Shown here piece after piece: positions 1 to 6,994 of a stretch of 64,000 nt of DNA; within the stretch, counting starts at the first letter, position 1; each line of letters opens with the position of its first letter. The translations under genes were made by a program, and so were the position numbers. Under the pieces are notes generated by a model. It was not told where the DNA came from and made no database searches. It was given only the letters and a program-made list of their open reading frames with translations. Location of the stretch: contig JADLBL010000026.1 in NCBI GenBank assembly GCA_020847735.1, forward strand, positions 1 to 64,000, given 5' to 3'. This DNA comes from Candidatus Eisenbacteria bacterium (GTDB lineage: Bacteria; Eisenbacteria; RBG-16-71-46).

Positions 1-4
1 CGTC

Positions 5-65
5 GCAGGGCTGGCCAGCTTCCTCGACGTGTCACCGACACGACTGCGTCGCTGGCCAGCCCTGC
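5..65. repeat. 15-bp perfect inverted repeat with inner hairpin
   Basis: Positions 5-19 and 51-65 are exact reverse complements (arm GCTGGCCAGCCCTGC), and the 31-nt loop holds a second 6-bp stem at 28-33/37-42 with a 3-nt loop. It lies about 60 nt past the stop of the minus-strand GH1 gene, so it may act as its transcription terminator, but there is no U-tract. It could also be one copy of a dispersed palindromic repeat; no second copy was noticed in this window. Confidence 0.55.
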
Positions 66-122
66 TCCTTGCGCTTCACGGGCATCCGTCACTCTCGGCT
101 CACGGTTCATGAATAGGTCGGG

Positions 123-1493
123 CTAGAGCTCGTTCCGCCGGATCACGTTCGTGAGCTTCCAGGCGCTCGGCCGGATGCGCCGGGCCTGCGTCGCGAAGTC
201 CACTTCGACCAGCCCGAAGCGCGCCGCATAGCCATCCGCCCATTCGTAGTTGTCGAGCAGCGACCAGTGCAGGTAGCCGATGACCGGCACTCCGTCGGCG
301 ATGGCCCGTGCGACCTGCCACAGGTGCAGGAAGATGAACACCCAGCGGTCGTCGTCCTCGTGGGCGGGGACGCCGTTCTCGGTGATCAGGATCGGCAGTC
401 GGAAGCGCGCGAACTCGCGCAGGTAGCGCGCGAGTCCCTCCGGGTAGATCTCCCAGCCGAGGTCGTTGAGCTTGCCCACGTGCTGGCGGTTGTCGAGCCG
501 GCAGGCGCCGCCCATCCAGCCGGGCAGGTCCAGCCCGGTGTTCTTCACGAAATCCCGCGTGTAGTAGTTCATGCCGATGAAGTCGAGCGTGCGGCCGTGC
601 GGCAGCCGCTCCCAGAACAGTCCCGGCACGCGCAGCACGCCGGTGTGCAGGGCGTCCACGAACAGGTGATTGAAGAAGTAACTGCGCACCCGCACCGACA
701 GGCGGTCGCGCAGACTCCGCGGATCGCAGGCGGACAGCGCCAGCACGTGCTTGGCGATGCTGACCTTCGCGTCCGGCCGGTGCCGGTGAATGACGTGATA
801 GGCGCGCACGTGGGCGCGCAGCATGTGCCGCAGCACCGAGAACGCGACGCGCCAGTCGGTCCTGCCCGGCGGCCACTGGCCGATGATCCAGCCCTTGAAG
901 ACCTGCACGACCGGCTCGTTGAGCGTGATCCACCAGCGGGCGAGCGGTCCCAGCTCGGACAACACGTGGTCCACGTAGCGCGTGAAGCGCTCTTCCATCG
1001 CCGGGCTCTCCCAGCCGCCCTTCGCGGCCATCCACCGGGGCATCGTGTAATGGTAGAGCGTGACGACCGGTTCGATGCCGCGCTCGCGAAGGGCCGTGAG
1101 GACGTCGCGATAGTGCGCGATCGCCTCCTGCGACCAGCGGCCTTCCTCGGGCTCGATGCGGCTCCACTCCAGCGAGAAGCGGTGCGCGTTGTGTTCGAGC
1201 GCCTGCGCCAGGTCGAAGTCGCTCCGGTAGCGGTGGAAATGATCCGCCGCCTTGCCCGACGGCTCCAGAACCCGGCCCGCGGCCTCCCAGTCCCACCAGT
1301 CGTTGTTGGTGTTGTCGCCCTCGACCTGGTGCGCGGAGGTCGAGGCTCCCCACAGGAAGCCGGGAGGAAAGCGGAAGTTCGACGCATGCGCTCCGAGCTC
1401 GGGTGCCCGGACAGGCTCCGGCGGTCCGCCGGCGTCCTGCGCACCCGCCGGATCCGGCGCGGGACCGCCCTCGTGTAGGATGCGCTCGTCCAT
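123..1493 (-). CDS. Glycoside hydrolase family 1 beta-glucosidase
   Basis: A 456-residue GH1 enzyme, a cytosolic-type retaining beta-glycosidase that releases terminal beta-linked glucose or galactose from small glycosides. The family hallmarks are all present: the N-terminal GFLWGASTSAHQVEG block (about 46-60), the acid/base glutamate in TLNEP (about 193) and the nucleophile in ITENG (about 372). The length matches the family (440-470). No signal peptide is seen. About 40 residues precede the conserved start of the barrel and look non-conserved; no closer ATG or GTG is in frame. A -10-like GATACT ends nine bases before the ATG, so the mRNA may be leaderless. It is transcribed divergently from the DinB-like gene. 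The substrate cannot be told from sequence alone. Confidence 0.93.
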   Translation of the reverse strand: MDERILHEGGPAPDPAGAQDAGGPPEPVRAPELGAHASNFRFPPGFLWGASTSAHQVEGDNTNNDWWDWEAAGRVLEPSGKAADHFHRYRSDFDLAQALEHNAHRFSLEWSRIEPEEGRWSQEAIAHYRDVLTALRERGIEPVVTLYHYTMPRWMAAKGGWESPAMEERFTRYVDHVLSELGPLARWWITLNEPVVQVFKGWIIGQWPPGRTDWRVAFSVLRHMLRAHVRAYHVIHRHRPDAKVSIAKHVLALSACDPRSLRDRLSVRVRSYFFNHLFVDALHTGVLRVPGLFWERLPHGRTLDFIGMNYYTRDFVKNTGLDLPGWMGGACRLDNRQHVGKLNDLGWEIYPEGLARYLREFARFRLPILITENGVPAHEDDDRWVFIFLHLWQVARAIADGVPVIGYLHWSLLDNYEWADGYAARFGLVEVDFATQARRIRPSAWKLTNVIRRNEL

Positions 1494-1502
1494 TTGCACG
1501 CC

Positions 1503-1531
1503 AGTATCGAGCGCATCCCTCCCACCCACAA
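1503..1531 (-). promoter_or_regulatory. Putative sigma-70 promoter of the GH1 gene
   Basis: On the minus strand TTGTGG (1526-1531), a 17-nt spacer and GATACT (1503-1508) precede the ATG at 1493 by only nine bases, implying a leader of about 0-3 nt. The -35 match is weak. This is one of five similar arrangements in the window. Confidence 0.35.
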
Positions 1532-1550
1532 CCCGACCCGCGGAGGCTCC

Positions 1551-2126
1551 ATGGCGGTCCCCCTCCAGTCCCACGTCCTGCGGCGGCCGCGTGGCTGGCG
1601 CAGCGAGGAGGCGGCGCTGTTCGTCGCCCAGCTCGACGATCTGAGCCGGCTGCTGTGGCGCGACATGGCGGGCGCCTCGTCCGCCGAACTCGTCTGGCAG
1701 CCGAAGCGCGGCTTGAACACCCAGGGGATGCTGCTCGCCCACATGGCGATCGTCGAGGCGTTCTGGATCCAGCGCGCGACCACCGGCGTGGACGACGCGA
1801 AGCTCGAACGCCTGCTCGGAATCGGAGTGGACGACGACGGCATTCCGCTGCCCGCGGGCGGCACGCCACCGCGCGCGCTCCACGGCTGGAAGGTCGGGGA
1901 CTACCGCGCGCTCGAAGCCCGCGCGCGCTCGTTCACCCGCCGCCACGTGCGCCGCTTCACCGCCGCCGATCTTCAGGAGTCGGTGCGGGCCGACCGGCCC
2001 GGCGGACCCCGTCGCAGTTTCCAGCGGCGCTGGATCCTGCATCACCTGGTCGAGCACTACGCCGGACACTACGGCCAGATCCTGCTGCTGCGCCACCTGT
2101 ACCGGAGCCGGCGCGCGAAGCGCTGA
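1551..2126 (+). CDS. DinB-like (DinB/DUF664 superfamily) four-helix protein
   Basis: A 191-residue protein with the layout of the DinB/YfiT metal-binding four-helix bundle. A first histidine lies in the LLAHMAIVE helix, and a C-terminal helix carries HHLVEHYAGHYGQ, giving the usual histidine triad for a divalent metal. Members include thiol-dependent transferases (bacillithiol or mycothiol linked) and many uncharacterised proteins; nothing here fixes the substrate. I chose the ATG at 1551 because GGAGG precedes it by a few bases; an in-frame upstream ATG at 1494 would add 19 unconserved residues. It ends six bases from the convergent aminotransferase gene. Confidence 0.7.
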   Translation: MAVPLQSHVLRRPRGWRSEEAALFVAQLDDLSRLLWRDMAGASSAELVWQPKRGLNTQGMLLAHMAIVEAFWIQRATTGVDDAKLERLLGIGVDDDGIPLPAGGTPPRALHGWKVGDYRALEARARSFTRRHVRRFTAADLQESVRADRPGGPRRSFQRRWILHHLVEHYAGHYGQILLLRHLYRSRRAKR

Positions 2127-2131
2127 GCCGG

Positions 2132-3295
2132 TCAGCCCCCGGCGAGCAGCCCCGAGAGCTCGGCGCAGCCGCGCCGGACGTCGGCGGGAGACGCGATCAG
2201 GCTCACGACCAGGTGCTCCCCGCGTTCGAAGCCGTAGAAGTCGCCGGGGTGCACGGCCACCGATCGCTCGAGCAGCGACAGGGCCCAGTCCCCGGCGCCG
2301 CGCGTCGCGGGCACTCGCAGCACCGCGCTCCAGCCGCCGAGCCCCGGCAGCCGCGTCACGACCGGCCGGGCCAGCGCCAGCGCGTCGAGCGCCTCGAGGT
2401 TCGCCACCAGTCGTTCTCTTACGCGCGGCACGAACTCGCGTGACAGCGCAAGCAGGGCGGGCAGGGCCGCCTGCACCGGCGAGCCGACGCTCAGCTGCAG
2501 ATCGGCGAGCCACTCGAGCCCGGCCAGGGCCTCGCCACGCGCCCGCGCCGGCCCCGCGGCCACGATCCAGCCGAGCTTGAGCTGCGGCAGGCCGCATTGC
2601 TTGCTGAGCCCGCCCAGCACGAAGGTCGGTGCGCGGCGCGGACCGTCGAGCCACGACGGCAGGGACGTCCGGCCGGGCCACGGGTGCTCGCGGAACACTT
2701 CGTCGGCAATGAGGGCGCAGCCCGCGCGCTCGACGGACGCCTCCACGAACTCGCGCTCGTCCCGATCGAGGCACGTGCCCGTGGGGTGGTTCGGCTCCAC
2801 CAGCACGACCGCCTTCGCCGTCCGAAGCGCGGCGGTGAACGACCCGCGATCGAGATGCCAGGCGCCGTCCCACGCGAGCCGGTAGGTGAGCGGCCGCACG
2901 CCCTCGGCCAGCGCCAGCGGCTCGAAGAGCGGGTAGCTCGGCGCCGGGAACGCGATGGCCTCGCCCGGGTCGGCGAGCAGGCGAAAGAGCTGCGCGTAGC
3001 TCTCGCTCGTGCTCGCGGTGATCACGACGCGGTCCGTTTCGGCGCGCAGTCCTCGCGATTCGAGGTCGGCCGCGATCGCCGCGCGCGCCGCCGGCTCCCC
3101 GAGCGGAGCCGGCATGCAGGAGCCGACGCCGGCCGCCGCCAGCGCCTCGGCCGCCGGCCCGAGAGGCGAAAGCCCGAGCGCGCCCGGATGGCTCGCGGTC
3201 AGGTCGGCGACGGGTCCGCCGGCCGCCCGCAGCGCGGCCAGCTTTCGTGCCCAGGCGTTCGGTTCGGGATTCTCGGGGACGCGATGCGACAGCAT
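2132..3295 (-). CDS. PLP-dependent class I/II aminotransferase
   Basis: A 387-residue fold-type I aminotransferase. Visible features are the cofactor-contacting ASTSESY segment, the substrate/PLP loop VEPNHPTG, the aspartate in IADEVF that pairs with the PLP ring nitrogen, and a Schiff-base lysine in GGLSKQCG. It is closest in style to the alanine/aspartate aminotransferase branch, but the donor and acceptor cannot be assigned. A TTGCCC/TTAACC promoter sits right in front of the ATG, which has no Shine-Dalgarno sequence, so a leaderless transcript is likely. The gene stands alone, between the convergent DinB-like gene and the ahcY terminator. Confidence 0.85.
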   Translation of the reverse strand: MLSHRVPENPEPNAWARKLAALRAAGGPVADLTASHPGALGLSPLGPAAEALAAAGVGSCMPAPLGEPAARAAIAADLESRGLRAETDRVVITASTSESYAQLFRLLADPGEAIAFPAPSYPLFEPLALAEGVRPLTYRLAWDGAWHLDRGSFTAALRTAKAVVLVEPNHPTGTCLDRDEREFVEASVERAGCALIADEVFREHPWPGRTSLPSWLDGPRRAPTFVLGGLSKQCGLPQLKLGWIVAAGPARARGEALAGLEWLADLQLSVGSPVQAALPALLALSREFVPRVRERLVANLEALDALALARPVVTRLPGLGGWSAVLRVPATRGAGDWALSLLERSVAVHPGDFYGFERGEHLVVSLIASPADVRRGCAELSGLLAGG

Positions 3296-3302
3296 GCGCG
3301 CA

Positions 3303-3331
3303 GGTTAAGCGTCGCCCCGCGGCGCGGGCAA
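3303..3331 (-). promoter_or_regulatory. Putative promoter of the aminotransferase gene
   Basis: Minus strand: TTGCCC (3326-3331), 17-nt spacer, TTAACC (3303-3308), then seven bases to the ATG at 3295. Spacing is ideal for sigma-70, and the start codon falls about where transcription should begin. Confidence 0.45.
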
Positions 3332-3348
3332 CGCCCGACGGGACGCGA

Positions 3349-3380
3349 AACGCCCCGGCGCGCGAGGCCGCCGGGGCGTT
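3349..3380 (-). terminator. Hairpin terminator after ahcY
   Basis: A perfect 12-bp stem (AACGCCCCGGCG at 3349-3360, its complement at 3369-3380) with an 8-nt loop, 24 nt past the ahcY stop. It has no clear U-tract, which is usual in GC-rich genomes. Confidence 0.65.
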
Positions 3381-3403
3381 CGGAACCGCGACCGCATCGA
3401 GGG

Positions 3404-4699
3404 CTAGGTGCCCTCGCTCCAGGTGGCCAGGTACTTCACCTGCTCGGCCGTCAGCGTGTCGATCTCGATGCCCATGCTCTTGAGCTTCAGGCGGGCCACT
3501 TCCTTGTCGATCGGCTTCGGAACGACGTAGACGTTCTTCTGCAGCTTGCGCGCGTTGCGACGCAGGTACTCGACGCTCAGCGCCTGGTTCGCGAAGGACA
3601 TGTCCATCACCATCGCCGGGTGGCCTTCGGCCGACGCCAGGTTGATGAGCCGGCCCTCGCCGAGCAGGAACACCCGCTTGCCGCCCTTGAGCCGGTACTC
3701 GTCCACGAACGGGCGGGCGACCTTCTTGCTGACCGCCATGCGCTCGAGCGACGGGATGTCGAGCTCGACGTTGAAATGCCCGCTGTTGCAGACGATCGCT
3801 CCGTCCTTCATGGCCGCGAAGTGCTCGCGGCGGATGACCGACTTGTTGCCGGTCACCGTGATGAACAGGTCGCCCTTCGGGGCCGCCTCCTCCATCGAAC
3901 AGGTGATGTAGCCATCCATCTGCGCCTCGAGCGCGCGCAGCGGGTCCACCTCGGTGACCATGACCGTGGCGCCCATGCCCTTGGCACGCGCGGCGAGACC
4001 GCGGCCGCACCAGCCGTACCCCGCGATCACCACCGTCGAGCCCGCGACCAGCATGTTGGTCGCCCGCAGCACGCCATCGAGCGTGCTCTGGCCGGTGCCG
4101 TAGCGGTTGTCGAACAGGTGCTTCGTGTCGGCGTCGTTGATCGCGACGACCGGGAAGCGCAGCTTGCGGTCCGCGGCCATCGCACGCAGGCGGGTCACCC
4201 CCGTCGAGGTCTCCTCGGTGCCCGCGAAGACGTCCTTGAGGAACTTCGTCTTCTTGGTGTGCAGCACGGTCACGAGATCGCAGCCGTCGTCCATGGTGAC
4301 GTGCGGACGCGCCTCGATGCACGAAACGATGTGCGAGTAGTAGGTCTTGTGGTCCTCGCCCTTGATGGCGAACGTCGGAATGCCGTAGTGGCCGACGAGC
4401 GCCGCCGCCACGTCGTCCTGGGTGCTGAGCGGGTTCGAGCCGCACAGGTAGACTTCCGCACCCCCGGCCTTCAGGGTGCGCGCGAGATTCGCGGTTTCGG
4501 TCGTGACGTGCAGGCAGGCCGCGATGCGCACGCCCCGGAGCGGACGCTCCTTCGCGAAACGCGCGCGGATGGCGCGCAGCACGGGCATGTTGCGCTCGGC
4601 CCACTCGATGCGGGCGCGGCCGGCGCGGACGAGGCCCATGTCCTTCACGTGGCCGGGGATGACGATGTCTTCGGAAGCGGCAGGACGGCGTTTCGCCAT
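3404..4699 (-). CDS. ahcY: Adenosylhomocysteinase (SAH hydrolase)
   Basis: Hydrolyses S-adenosylhomocysteine to adenosine and homocysteine with NAD, closing the methylation cycle that metK (10970-12109) opens. The 431-residue product shows the N-terminal HVTTETANL block, the [10 protein letters not shown] segment, the NAD-binding GYGWCGRG loop, and the [10 protein letters not shown] and C-terminal [13 protein letters not shown] motifs. It ends [10 protein letters not shown], close to the canonical KPDHYRY-type tail position but different, as in archaeal-like and short bacterial forms lacking the long insertion. The ATG at 4699 has AGGAGAGG in front; an in-frame start at 4741 would add 14 unconserved residues. 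Confidence 0.95.
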   Translation of the reverse strand: MAKRRPAASEDIVIPGHVKDMGLVRAGRARIEWAERNMPVLRAIRARFAKERPLRGVRIAACLHVTTETANLARTLKAGGAEVYLCGSNPLSTQDDVAAALVGHYGIPTFAIKGEDHKTYYSHIVSCIEARPHVTMDDGCDLVTVLHTKKTKFLKDVFAGTEETSTGVTRLRAMAADRKLRFPVVAINDADTKHLFDNRYGTGQSTLDGVLRATNMLVAGSTVVIAGYGWCGRGLAARAKGMGATVMVTEVDPLRALEAQMDGYITCSMEEAAPKGDLFITVTGNKSVIRREHFAAMKDGAIVCNSGHFNVELDIPSLERMAVSKKVARPFVDEYRLKGGKRVFLLGEGRLINLASAEGHPAMVMDMSFANQALSVEYLRRNARKLQKNVYVVPKPIDKEVARLKLKSMGIEIDTLTAEQVKYLATWSEGT

Positions 4700-4777
4700 G
4701 GCCTCTCCTGGTGAGTGCGGACGACGGGAACGTGCGGGCAACGACGCGCAGGAGCATGCCGGAATCGGGCGCGCGTC

Positions 4778-4833
4778 TCAATCGGAAATTGAGTTCTTGT
4801 GGTGGCCAGCCGATGATGTTATGCGTATGCATA
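4778..4833 (+). promoter_or_regulatory. Promoter and operator-like repeats of the vapBC pair
   Basis: TTGAGT (4789-4794), 17-nt spacer and GATGAT (4812-4817) form a sigma-70-like promoter. Two inverted repeats overlap it: TCAAT/ATTGA (4778-4792) across the -35 box and the 8-bp palindrome TATGCATA (4826-4833) at the expected start of transcription. Such repeats are where VapB antitoxins usually bind to repress their own operon. Confidence 0.45.
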
Positions 4834-5072
4834 TGAAACGAACCACGCTGATTCTCGATCCCGCCCTGTACGCGGAACTCCGGCGCCGCGCCGCGGTCGA
4901 AGGGCGCACGCTCACCGAGCTGACCGAGCGGACCCTGCGTCTGGGGCTGGACGCCCACGCGCCGTCCCGCCGCGTACGCGTGCAGCTTCCCTCCTACGAC
5001 CTCGGCCCGTTCCTCGCGGACCCCGCGCGCCGCGACGATCTGCCCGGCCTTCCGCCGGGCGAGGACGACTGA
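4833..5072 (+). CDS. VapB-like antitoxin
   Basis: A 79-residue protein whose first 40 residues (MKRTTLILDPALYAELRRRA onward) fit a ribbon-helix-helix DNA-binding domain: a short strand, then two helices. The Pro-rich, acidic C-terminal half would be the toxin-binding tail. It overlaps the next gene by one base (stop TGA shares its A with the toxin ATG), the classic translational coupling of a toxin-antitoxin operon. In-frame ATGs at 4821 and 4827 are alternative starts; 4833 fits the promoter and the family N-terminus best. Confidence 0.8.
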   Translation: MKRTTLILDPALYAELRRRAAVEGRTLTELTERTLRLGLDAHAPSRRVRVQLPSYDLGPFLADPARRDDLPGLPPGEDD

Positions 5073-5584
5073 TGCGCGCCGTGGACACCAGCCTGCTCGC
5101 CTACGCGGTCAACCGCTACGCGCCGGAACACGCACGCGCCGCCGCGGTGCTCGAGGCGCTCGCCAACGACGACCGGTCGTGGGCGCTGCCCTGGCCGGCG
5201 GTTCACGAGTTCCTCGCCCGCGTCACCCACCCGCACGCCGTCGCGCGCGCCCTTCGCCCGGCGGACGCGTGGGCGTTCGTCGAGGAACTCGCGCGCAGCG
5301 CCTCGCTGCGCTGGCTCGCCCCGACCGAACGGCACGCCGCCGTCGCCTCCGAGGTGCTGGCGCTCGCGGCCGGCGGCGGCCCCGCCTGGCCCTCGGGGTT
5401 CGAGACCGCGGTCGTTCTGCGCGAGCACGGCGTGCGCGAGCTGCTGTCGGCAGACCGCGGCATGCGCCGGTATCGCTTCCTGGACGTGCGCGACCCCGTG
5501 CACGGCGAACTGTGGACGCCGGCCGAGCCGCCGGCCCGCCGCTATCGTACGCTCACGCGTCGCCCCCGACGCCCCACTTCCTGA
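5072..5584 (+). CDS. VapC-like PIN-domain ribonuclease toxin
   Basis: A 170-residue PIN-domain protein, paired with the antitoxin above. Expected metal-site acids are D5 (AVDTSLLAY), E46 (VHEFL) and D128 (LSADRGM). The usual aspartate of the D-x-x-x-A-A helix is missing; the equivalent stretch reads SGFETAVVLREHG, so E111 would have to substitute. The C-terminus is about 30 residues longer than a compact VapC and ends in an Arg/Pro-rich tail. It may be an active VapC with a variant site or a decayed copy. VapC toxins cut tRNA or rRNA; the target here is unknown. Confidence 0.78.
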   Translation: MRAVDTSLLAYAVNRYAPEHARAAAVLEALANDDRSWALPWPAVHEFLARVTHPHAVARALRPADAWAFVEELARSASLRWLAPTERHAAVASEVLALAAGGGPAWPSGFETAVVLREHGVRELLSADRGMRRYRFLDVRDPVHGELWTPAEPPARRYRTLTRRPRRPTS

Positions 5585-5594
5585 GGAGGATGCC

Positions 5595-5957
5595 GTGGAC
5601 CCTGCACGCGACCGTTTCGCCCGGACCCCGTCGCCCCCCTACTGGGCGGTGATGTTTTCGAGTCAGCGCTCCCCCGAGGACCCGGAAGGCTACGGCCGCA
5701 TGGCCGCCGCGCTCGCCGACCTCGCTCCGGGTCAGCCGGGCTTCCTCGGCATGGAGAGCGTGCGCGGCGAGGACGGCTTCGGCATCACGCTGGCCTTCTG
5801 GGAGAGCGAGTCGGCGATCGCGGCGTGGAAGCGCCTCGCGGCGCACCAGCACGCCCAGCGTCTCGGCCACGAGCGCTGGTACGACGAGTTCTTCCTGCGA
5901 ATCGCGCGCGTCGAACGCGCGTACACGAAGGCGACGAGCACGCGCGAAGGGCTTTGA
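5595..5957 (+). CDS. Antibiotic biosynthesis monooxygenase (ABM)-domain protein
   Basis: A 120-residue single-domain protein of the dimeric alpha/beta-barrel type. The stretch from YWAVMFSSQRSPED through GFLGMESVRGEDGFGITLAFWESESAIAAWK to HERWYDEFFLRIARVER is the typical ABM/heme-degrading-monooxygenase-like pattern, with the conserved W in the third strand. Enzymatic role is unknown for most members. The GTG start at 5595 is chosen for the GAGGAGG seven bases upstream. It follows vapC by ten bases and may be cotranscribed. Confidence 0.7.
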   Translation: MDPARDRFARTPSPPYWAVMFSSQRSPEDPEGYGRMAAALADLAPGQPGFLGMESVRGEDGFGITLAFWESESAIAAWKRLAAHQHAQRLGHERWYDEFFLRIARVERAYTKATSTREGL

Positions 5958-5996
5958 AGGAACTCCCGTCGCCCGCGCGGAATCCGTCCCCCGGCG

Positions 5997-6989
5997 CTAC
6001 CCTCGCCCGCGCCACTGCGCGAGCAGCTCCGCCTCGCGGGCGGGCCGGAGGGCCCTCGATCCCTCGCGCGCGGCGTCGGGCCGGGCGATGTCCCATGCGA
6101 GCGTGTCCCGGACCGTGTCGGCGATAGGGCGATACGAAAGCCCGTTCGCCCGTGCCCGCCCGACACTGACCTCGTCCATGCCCTCCTCCCCGGCCGGCAC
6201 CCACAGGGGCAGCTCGGTCCACGGCTCGACACCGCGTTCGAGGAGGAACCCGCCGTCCACCCACACGAGCCGCGGCGTCACGCCGAGGGCGTGCGCGGCG
6301 CTCTCAATCAGGCCGCGGAACGTCAGCGGCTCGGCGGGTCCGGTCGCGTTGAACGTCCCTCCGGACCCGCGTTCGATCATCCCCAGCGACCAGGCGGCCA
6401 GGTCGCGCGCGTCAATCAACTGCACGGGCTGTCCGGGGACGCCGGGCACCAGCACGTCGCCACCGCGTGACAGCCGACGCGGCCAGTAGCCGAAGCGGTC
6501 GGTCGGGTCATGGGGCCCGACGATCAGTCCCGGCCGGACGAGCAACGCGCGTTCGGCGAACGCGCGCACCACCTCCCGCTCGCAGGCCGCCTTGAGGGCG
6601 CCGTACGTCCCGCCCGAGACAACCTCCGTCGTAGGGTCGGCCAGCGTCGCGAGCGGCGCCGACTCGTCGGAGCCCGGGGCGAGCGGCGTCGCGTAGACCG
6701 AGATGCTCGAGACGAAGGCGTAGAAACCGACGCGTCCGGCCAGCGCGGCGGCGGACGCCGCGACGAGGCGCGGCACGTAGCCGCCCGGGTCGAACACGGC
6801 GTCCCACGTGCGCCCGGCCAGCGCGCCAAGTCCGCCGTCCCGGTCGCCCGGAATCGTCTCGATCCCCGGGAACAGCCCCGGGGCCGTACGGCCGCGATTG
6901 AACAAGGTCACCTCGTGGCGGCGGCCGAGCGCCGCCTCCACGAAGTGCCTTCCGACGAACTTCGTCCCGCCGAGGACGAGCAGCCGCAC
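5997..6989 (-). CDS. NAD-dependent epimerase/dehydratase family protein
   Basis: A 330-residue extended short-chain dehydrogenase. The Rossmann motif is GGTKFVGRH at the N-terminus, the catalytic region has FVSSISVY and YGALKAACE (the Y-x-x-x-K pair), and VRPGLIVGPHDPTDRFGYW is the substrate-side loop. It resembles isoflavone-reductase/CSP41-like bacterial proteins annotated as sugar-nucleotide epimerases; the true substrate is unknown. The GTG start lies five bases past the stop of the M16 gene upstream, so it is the third gene of the M16 operon. Confidence 0.8.
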   Translation of the reverse strand: MRLLVLGGTKFVGRHFVEAALGRRHEVTLFNRGRTAPGLFPGIETIPGDRDGGLGALAGRTWDAVFDPGGYVPRLVAASAAALAGRVGFYAFVSSISVYATPLAPGSDESAPLATLADPTTEVVSGGTYGALKAACEREVVRAFAERALLVRPGLIVGPHDPTDRFGYWPRRLSRGGDVLVPGVPGQPVQLIDARDLAAWSLGMIERGSGGTFNATGPAEPLTFRGLIESAAHALGVTPRLVWVDGGFLLERGVEPWTELPLWVPAGEEGMDEVSVGRARANGLSYRPIADTVRDTLAWDIARPDAAREGSRALRPAREAELLAQWRGRG

Positions 6990-6994
6990 GCGCG

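Noticed and set aside
2597-4714. A 705-codon plus-strand frame opposite the aminotransferase and ahcY genes
   Set aside because: It is the complement of two well-supported genes, has Arg/Ala-rich text without motifs, and crosses the ahcY terminator.
123-4958. A 1611-codon open frame on the minus strand covering the GH1 gene and reading on through several other genes
   Set aside because: Only the last 456 codons encode a recognisable protein; the upstream part is out-of-frame reading of the DinB-like, aminotransferase and ahcY genes, a common effect of very high GC.
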